NCBI RefSeq assembly: GCF_958979055.1
Contig: NC_084886.1
Location: forward strand, 49,373,654-49,437,653
DNA length: 64,000 nucleotides
Source: Alnus glutinosa
Lineage: Eukaryota > Streptophyta > Magnoliopsida > Fagales > Betulaceae
Direction of reading: 5' to 3'
Translations under genes and position numbers: made by a program
The notes under the pieces: generated by a model
What the model saw: the letters and a program-made list of their open reading frames with translations, nothing else
Databases searched by the model: none
Told to the model about the DNA's origin: nothing
In this document: one piece after another, positions 47,529 to 64,000 of the stretch
Layout: each line of letters starts with the position of its first letter
Numbering within the stretch: the stretch's first letter is position 1

Positions 47529-48833
47529 AACCTTCTAGTTATAATTACAAATTCCATAACTTGACAATATTTAGGGGCCTCCATGAAACAAGCTCACAAC
47601 TGTCATGAAATCTATTGGCATAATGTTCAATGTATAGAATAGGAACAATGTATTGCCATGCAAAAGATAGAAATACAAAGGGAAAAACTCAAGTACACAA
47701 TATTGCCATGTAAATGATATGAACAATGGAATTCATCAAATACAATACTGTCATCAGTAGTTTATATTCTACTAGTGCAAAAGCAAAACATATCCCTTTA
47801 GAATATAAATTAAATAATTAAAATTTTCATTTCCTATCAGCTTAAGTTTTTATGATTAGATAAGTGGGAATTTAACGTAGTATTAGAGCAAAGGTCTTAA
47901 GTTCGAACCTTGTCTCTGTCAATTGACCTCTCATCTTTTCAATTCATGAGTTAATAAGGAGAATACATATCCTCTTGTCATTCATTTAAATATAGACAAG
48001 AAAATCAACCATTTCATTATGCCTGCACTGGTTGCTCTATTATTCATTATGGAAGAACTAGGGGTATAAGTTTAACTGGGGATACATAAAAACAGTTCAC
48101 CAAATAAGAATGATTCATCAGATTGGAGAAGATGTAGTCACCTCAATTTGTGCTCCTCAAAGGAAAGACCTGTTTTAATTTTATTTGACAGGCATACAAC
48201 ATCTGCATGAGTGAGCAACTCTTCGCTTACTACACCCTTGACATAACCCTTTGAACGATTCTGAAGCAGCTCTGGACTGATCATTGATCGCAGCTGCTTA
48301 CCGGTACAAGGTTGCATCATATAACCATTTTTGTTCAGAATTTTCTTCCTAGTACTCATTCTTCTTTGCCGAGCAGATACCCCAGAACAAGTCACAGGTA
48401 TCTTCCTGTGAATTTTTCCTCTTGGTGAGTCAGTTAGCACTGTCCGTTCAAAAGAAAGACTCCATTGCTTTTCCAGCATAGACTTTTGCAGCAAAAGAAT
48501 TGCCTCCACCGAATAATCAAGATCAAAACTTTCCTCTTCAAGGCTCTTGGGTCTCTGTAACCATGGCTCGGCAGTCGAAGGAGAAGAGGTAATATCCACA
48601 TGTTCTTTGACAGCCTTGATAGACTGTGTCTGCCGATTAGATGATGGACAACTGGGGCTAAAATTAGATGACTTTTTTGCAGTTATCACTTTCTTAGTTG
48701 AAGTGATTTGATAGTGTAATAGTGTGTAATCATTGGCATATGAGAGCTTTTCTGTGAGATCAGAGTAATAGCAGGAGGAACTCAAGAGCCTCTTCCCTGC
48801 GCTAAGCCCAACAACTGTAGCTGTTGCCATCAT
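44325..48833 (-). CDS. SIG1: Plastid RNA polymerase sigma factor SIG1, 509 aa, nine exons
   Basis: Exons: 48833-48142, 47412-47214, 47091-46999, 46664-46536, 46349-46296, 46204-46127, 46004-45942, 44977-44865, 44433-44325; exactly 510 codons. SIG1 directs the plastid-encoded RNA polymerase to promoters of photosynthesis genes such as psaAB. The N-terminus ([20 protein letters not shown]) is a transit peptide. The 230-residue first exon includes the SIG1-typical [15 protein letters not shown] and '[12 protein letters not shown]'. Region 2 includes [38 protein letters not shown] and YVYWWIRQ (ends at residue 328). The spacer carries [18 protein letters not shown]. The region 4 helix-turn-helix is [15 protein letters not shown] near residues 470-490. 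The match to Arabidopsis SIG1 (502 aa) is high throughout. Intron 7 is ~960 bp. Two start Mets (48833, 48830) are equally possible. Confidence 0.95.
47492..47524. repeat. (CT)n microsatellite in SIG1 intron 1
   Basis: 33 bases of CT on the plus strand, 80 bases from exon 2. Confidence 0.95.
47800..47935 (+). mobile_element. TRIM relic in SIG1 intron 1, same family as 6829-7103
   Basis: The decayed LTR end (ttcctatcagcttaagttt...agataagtggg) is followed by tagtattagagcaaaggtct and 'aagttcgaaccttg'. This matches, in opposite orientation, the TRIM at 6829-7103, including its primer-binding site. The second LTR was not recognised. Confidence 0.6.
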
Positions 48834-49454
48834 ATGGCTTCTTTTGATGTATGTACAATTACCATCACACGTCTCTAATTCTCCAAAAACAATTGAATGC
48901 TATGTATTTCTTCTATTGTACTCACTTCAACAGCCCCAGTAAATTGCTTCTATTGATCTCCAAGATGTTTCCCTTCTAACTTTGCTACTCTTCTGGTAAA
49001 CCCCCCCCACCCCCCAAAAAAAAAAATTATTAGGAACGATTGTCAAAGAACATTTTTGTCAAATTGGCAACCTTTTTGTTAAAATCATTAAATTGGGAAA
49101 CTGTAATGCAAGTCATAAATGAAAAATATCTCACGATTTGGAGAATTTCCCAATTCTTAACAGAAACCAATATTTTCAATGAATGATTCAGATTGGTTTT
49201 TAAGAATGAAGGGCTGTTCTACCTGCAATAAATACATGGAAATTTCGAGCTATGATTCTTTCTCTTTTACCTCTGAACTTGTTCATGAATAAAGGGAAGA
49301 AGATCCCATGAGTCATTAGCATTTTAGGATTGTAACTTTAAAAGCAGAACATGCAGCAAAGTGGTTCAAACTTGATGGAGTTTACATTCATATAAAAATG
49401 AGTAAGAACAAAAAATATACAAAAGAAAGCTTATGGGGGGCTTCAAGAATGACA

Positions 49455-49640
49455 TACCTGAATCCACAGTCCAGTTACTTGAGAAGAAGAAGAAGAATGA
49501 AGAGACGGTGAACCCAAAGTGAATAGTAATAGGAGGACAGCCAGTTGAGCTACAACCGACTCAGTCTTTATTTTATTTGCATGAATGAAACTTCTGTTTT
49601 CTTTTCTGTTATTTTGTTTTCCGATCATATATTATCTTTT
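49455..49640 (-). other. Possible non-coding first exon of SIG1
   Basis: On the minus strand the segment ends in a textbook donor (GATTCAG|GTATGT at about 49455). It lies ~620 bases upstream of the SIG1 ATG, where acceptor-like CAGs exist. A 61-codon frame here shows no homology. A 5' UTR exon is an inference needing transcript evidence. Between 48834 and 49455 only a C/A-rich tract (49003-49026) stands out. Confidence 0.3.
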
Positions 49641-49689
49641 TACAACATTTTTTTTAAAAAAAATTATTTTATATGAAAAATAAAAAATA

Positions 49690-51216
49690 ATGAAAAAAAG
49701 GGTGGGGTTGTAGAAGGGAAGTTAGAGATATGGGAGGGAGAGATGCTATTGGGTGGAAGAGATATTGGGTCCAGCTTCGAGTGGTGCAGAATGTGCCATT
49801 TTACACATTGTTTGCCCCTTTCTCTCTTTCTCTCCTGATCCTTTCCCTTTTACGTGATTTTTTTAAGACAGATGGGGCGGATGGGTCGCTTTCGACTTTT
49901 CTTCATATCTCTCCAGCAAGCATTCATTTCATTCGTATGCAGTATTTTTGTTCGGTATCTGGTGAGCCACACATCACCAAACCAAAAACAACATCAATCT
50001 CTGCAATTATCTATCCACTGTGGACCCCAAACCCAACCCCCTCCATCATCACGGCGTCACCGCTAAAACTAACCCTTTCTTCTCGCGCACGCACGCACTC
50101 ACGCACTCCAACGCATTCAATTCGGTGCTCGCTTCGCTTCCTGTGCGCATCATTAGACCGAGATTCCCTCAAATTTCTCCGCCGGAATTCGGTGGAAAAG
50201 AGAGTGGAGCTGACGGTGATAATTCGTGTTTTTATGTTGAGTTATATAATTGATTTGGCCATAGTCGGAAGAATAAAATAAAAGAAAAGGACGCTGCGCC
50301 CTTTTAATACAGAGTGTTAAATCAAGTTATAAATTGTTAAGCATGCTGAGAGGACTAGTCTCTAATTGGCCAAGCCAACAGATATTACACCAAATTAAGA
50401 CCAAAAGAATGATCATTAACCAACAACCCAAAATACAACTCTTAAAAACATAAAATGTTACATCAAAACACCATTTCAAAACAAAAATGAAAATATGTAC
50501 TTTTTAAATTCAGTAATCAGTCATTGCTCCATCACAGATGATACTGCAGTCGTAGACGTATTTGGACAAACTGAATAAAAATGATCAGGATTCAGGATCA
50601 TCTTATATTCAAAGGATTTAAAATCTTGTTTAATTTACAAGCTTGGCAAAAAGCGGATTTAGCCACTGGCTCAGGAAATCTGGTTTAAGTAACCTGTTCG
50701 GCTTGTCAACCAAATATAATAAATTTAACAAATAATTAAAGAAAAAAGAAAAAAAGAAAAAAAAGAGAGGTGTTTACAGCACCAACATCTTTAAAACAAG
50801 GATAAACTACACCTATTGGCTACACTCCTAGATAAACTTAAACCTTGTTGCAATTCTTTTCAGCAGCTGCAATGTAAATACTCCAATAATCAAGTTAGAT
50901 TCCTTCAATCAATAAAAAGCAATCGCAGAATTAGTATAATATTTTAAATAAAAAGCCAAGAACTTGGGAATCAGATGCAGAAATCAAGGCCCTTGAATGG
51001 CCATTACTAAAAGAATATTGATTGCATGCGTAAGTACTAAGAAGACATGAGAAACCATAACCATAAATTATATCTATGAAAACACAATGAATGAGCATGT
51101 TCTGGATGAGGATTTTTTCCAGCATGAGCCCATTAGGCAACTGAACATCGAGTACAACTTTCTTGCCAACTCTCAGATAAGTTCCCTCATGGTAAAAAGA
51201 ATAAGCTGATTCAGTA
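49690..51216. other. Region between SIG1 5' flank and YAK1 3' end, no gene supported
   Basis: Bases 49730-50281 hold a 183-codon plus-strand frame (MGGRDAIGWKRY...). It has Ser/Thr/Arg-rich low-complexity composition and no domain I recognise; it may be promoter DNA of SIG1. 50290-51216 is AT-rich and includes the 3' UTR of YAK1 and a GA-rich tract (50735-50768). Confidence 0.35.
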
Positions 51217-61147
<9,931 letters not shown>

Positions 61148-61264
61148 CTGCACAATTGCAAGCTACATGTCATCACAAAGATCTGCTTCGAGTAATTCAG
61201 ATTGGGACATTATTCTAACTACATAAAGAGTCAAATGATGCTGCATCAACACACTAAATATAAT

Positions 61265-61546
61265 TTTTTTTTGATAAGTAAGAGTAATATCATTAATAAT
61301 GCAAAGCGCAATCAAGTACACAGAAGGTATACAAGAAAGGCATCTAAAAAGAAGAAGAAAACAAAACAAGAAAATCATTAAAGCTAAACACTAAAGGTGT
61401 AAGGAACTCAGCCGTCCAAGAGTACAAAGAATGAAAGAAAAAGGAAAATGAGCTCCTTAATGGTTATTTCTTTGTCCTCGAACTGTCTGTTATTGCGTTC
61501 CCTCCACACGCACCACAGAAGACAACAAGGAACCATCTTCAACAGA
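61265..61546 (-). mobile_element. LINE 3' end, 282 bp, with 12-bp TSD, in the upstream YAK1 intron
   Basis: Starts ttttttttgataagtaagag and carries 'gcaatcaagtacacagaagg' and 'ccacacgcaccacagaagac' (zf-RVT region in antisense). Flanked by perfect actaaatataat (61253-61264 and 61547-61558). Confidence 0.85.
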
Positions 61547-61950
61547 ACTAAATATAATGAAAGGCTACTGATTAATTCTCCACCTTAAGATGTTCACTAC
61601 ACAACATACCAAAATCAAACCTCCAACTAGATGCAGTCACATAGCCACAAGGACTTCAAGATAATTTTTAGATTATTTTAACATCATTATTACAATATTA
61701 GGGATCAGTAAAAATATATAATAGCTGGCTTTTCTTATAGGGTATTCCAAAATTTATAAAGAAATGGACTGAAAAGGAAATGACAAATTAAGTGGAAGGA
61801 ATGAAAAGAAATGTATAGGGATATTTTCCGTCCATTTGTTTGGATGTTTAAGGTAACAAAAGAATGGAAAGGAAAAAAACATGCGATTCGACTATTGTAT
61901 CATTTATTTTCTATTTGAATCTCTAATTGCTCAGAGAATTTAAATGAGAT

Positions 61951-61994
61951 TTCTTTTTGATATTTTTTTTGTTTTTTTTTTTTTGTTATAAGTA
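61951..61994 (-). mobile_element. 44-bp LINE tail micro-insertion with 14-bp TSD
   Basis: T-rich insert ending ttgttataagta, flanked by aatttaaatgagat at 61937-61950 and 61995-62008. Only the poly(A) and the terminal 'ttataagta' remain. Confidence 0.8.
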
Positions 61995-62199
61995 AATTTA
62001 AATGAGATATAGAACCATTCAATGAGAGGAATCCAGGATTTGGCCCCCTTTTCGGCAGAACACTAGGGTGGGGGTGGAACAAACCTTGAGCCCATTAAAA
62101 AACACAACAAAGCAAGAGAACAGACCCCAAGCTGTGTACCCTTCCCCCCCTCCCCCAACCATCCAAGTGAGCTGTTAGACTTATGTTTTCTTTTTCTTT

Positions 62200-62310
62200 C
62201 TTTCGTTTTTTTTTTTTTTGATATCCAAGGCTTCGCCCCAACTAGATCTCCGGGACACAGTGCAAAGCGCCCCCTCCACACGAGTCGGATTGAAGGATCA
62301 GGCTCAACCA
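62200..62310 (-). mobile_element. SINE-like short retroposon
   Basis: On the minus strand GAGCCTGATCC...'GTCCCGGAGATCTAGTTGGG' ends in 'CCTTGGATATC' and a poly(A). This looks like a short intronic retroposon. The internal promoter boxes are not convincing and the 5' limit is unclear. Confidence 0.4.
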
Positions 62311-63099
62311 AATTAATTTGTTAGCTGGGCAGATTTAAGTGTAACCCTAATCCAATTCTCATCAGATCCATAAATAAATTTTGTTGGGAAAAGGGATGAA
62401 TTTACGACTATAAGAATGACAAGGTCCAAATAGCCTGCCTAGTTTATGTGTTGTTTCATAATCAAAGACTAGAGAAATGAAAATCCTCAGTAGTTGCAAA
62501 CATAGACTATGCCTATTGGGGGCCATGAACTTCTTCCCCAATCCACACAGTCCGAGTTCAAAAATCTCCTTTGTTTTCTTTAAATGCAAAGTGTTTATTG
62601 TTAATTCATATGTCCACACTCCCAAGATTTTTATATTTCACGTAATAGTCAGACCCTAAGCTCTAAGTTTACTACCCCACTAATTCACATGGTAAGATTT
62701 AAAACTAGTAAAAGAACGTTGGTTTTAGGTTTATAATCACAATCAAAATGATTTTGAATTGGAGTTATATCATAATCACGCTATCAGAAGCAAAATATGA
62801 ATAGACAATCAAATTGACTGAAAACTTTGCTGCGAAACAATTTATAAGAAGTTCAAATAGACCTCTACCCTTATATTAAGCTTAGTAAATATACTTAGTA
62901 AATATAAGGGTGGAGGACATGAATCCTGGTTACTATAGAAGACTTTTGGGGTGATTGACTTACTTGACCACCATTCAACCTTATACCACTATTGCTGCAG
63001 GCAGAATGATTCAGTTCATACAAAACCCCAGATGCTAATTTTGCGATGATATGTGTGGCATGTTGATATATTTGAAGAATGCTCTTCGAAAGAGTTTGC
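62311..63099. other. Probable YAK1 intron 1, no exon seen
   Basis: AT-rich with short frames (to 87 codons) lacking any match to the YAK1 N-terminus. From 63736 to 64000 the sequence likewise shows nothing recognisable. Confidence 0.4.
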
Positions 63100-63735
63100 T
63101 ATTAGAACCCTCTAATTGTCTTGATATCATTGGCTTCCTAGACGTAGACTAAGAAGCTGATTATCTTGACAGGAGGTCTATTCCAGGTTTGCATATCTTT
63201 GTGGAGGTATGCTTGTTGCTTGGAAGCCCCAAAAGAAAAAAGGTGAGGTCTAGTGCAAAAGTAAGAGTACAAGGACATGGCCTATAAAACTGGCAGGAGG
63301 TTATGGGTAAAGTCTCTTTTTGGATATGGAAATTTTACAGTAGCAAGCCCAAGAGATGTTCTACGATAATCACAGCGATATGTAATGCCAAAATTCCTTT
63401 ATTTTCAGGAGAGGACCAAGTACATTGAGGTTGAAGGTCACTTTGAGTCAGATATGGTTATGAGGAAGAAGATTATGGCCTTAAGTCAAATTATTATTAT
63501 TTTTTTTTTATGAATAAGTGAGCAATATACTTACTAACAACCATCAAAGTACAAACAACGTTCCAACATAAACAACCATAACAACAAAACCAGAGCAAAA
63601 AACTCTGTTACATCAAAACAAAAGCAACAACAATGGTGCTAAACCAGTACAGAGCCATCAATGTTCCAGATATGACAAATGGCCTTAAGTCACATTAATT
63701 GATCAGTCAGGGGATGTTTTTATCAAAACCTTTTA
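63100..63735 (+). mobile_element. Ty1/copia RNase H remnant, split by a later insertion
   Basis: Decayed copies of the copia RNase H end: 'TDRRSIPGLHIFVE'-like, SWKPKKKK-like, a 'YDNHSD' stretch for YCDNQAA, 'ERTKYIEVEGHF'-like. After the insertion it resumes at 63693 with a match to 'SDQLADVFTKAL'. Many stops and frameshifts. It lies upstream of YAK1 exon 2 and is antisense to the gene. Confidence 0.75.
63489..63678 (-). mobile_element. 190-bp retroposon inside the copia remnant, 14-bp TSD
   Basis: Flanked by perfect atggccttaagtca (63475-63488 and 63679-63692), with A/T-rich poly(A) at its plus-strand 5' side (tttttttttatgaataagtg). The body resembles a LINE 3' end, though not the same subfamily as 61265-61546. 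Confidence 0.8.
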
Positions 63736-64000
63736 GATCTATATAACAAAATGGGCACAATGGATATGTAAACTCCAGCTTGAAGTATCATTTATAGCGG
63801 TGAGGTTCGATGAAGTACATAAATAAAGGAGGCTGCCATATTATGTGGCACTGTCTCTCATCTAGCCTCACAATTTCTTTTTTTCATCACCATATCCCAG
63901 CCATGTTATGTAGCCACTAAGAGCATGAAAGGTGCCAAAAGGTTGTAAACATACAAAAGTCACAATTGGACACATTGTTATATTACATAGCCATGGAAGA

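Overview
The window is nuclear DNA from a dicot plant. The evidence is intron-rich genes for plastid and mitochondrial functions, GT-AG splicing that can be rebuilt frame by frame, AT-rich intergenic DNA, and many plant-type transposons (TRIMs, Helitrons, a Pack-MULE, LINEs, MITEs). A woody rosid is plausible, but I cannot fix the species. All gene models below were assembled by eye. Their exon lengths and intron phases close exactly, but no alignment or transcript data were available.

Layout. 1-1596: first exon of a gene that runs off the left edge (probably mitochondrial ribosomal protein uS5m), head-to-head with an intronless P-class PPR gene (3284-6391). 6.4-12.5 kb: repeats, including a TRIM, a LINE tail, an LTR, and copy 1 of a ~1 kb duplicated block carrying its own retroposon insertion. 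12.5-16.6 kb: a five-exon LRK10-like receptor kinase on the minus strand. 17.0-22.0 kb: a Helitron array made of repeated 5'-end units. A 1,011-bp Pack-MULE carrying a piece of a U-box/USP kinase gene has jumped into it. 22.0-25.6 kb: a complete TRIM, a TIR element with a CCGG-rich core, copy 2 of the duplicated block, and a tandem repeat. 26.1-31.2 kb: the plastid maltose exporter MEX1 (nine exons, minus). 31.7-33.4 kb: a 5'-truncated LINE. 35.3-37.9 kb: the single-exon spliceosome disassembly factor STIPL1/NTR1 (plus). 39.1-39.6 kb: a SET-domain pseudogene. 40.9-42.9 kb: a five-exon NOPCHAP1-like gene (minus) with a fossil of plastid 23S rDNA in an intron. 44.3-48.8 kb: plastid sigma factor SIG1 (nine exons, minus). 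51.2-61.1 kb: exons 2-18 of the DYRK-type kinase YAK1 (minus); its first exon was not found and probably lies beyond the right edge.

These are ordinary housekeeping genes and show no shared pathway, although MEX1 and SIG1 serve the chloroplast and the PPR and uS5m-like genes look organellar. The interest lies in nested and recent transposon activity: the Pack-MULE inside the Helitron, a retroposon with a paralogous empty site, micro-insertions of LINE tails with clean target duplications, and a series of LINE tails in YAK1 introns that all point in the gene's own sense direction, one of them abutting a splice acceptor. I found no CRISPR array, tRNA gene or functional rRNA gene.
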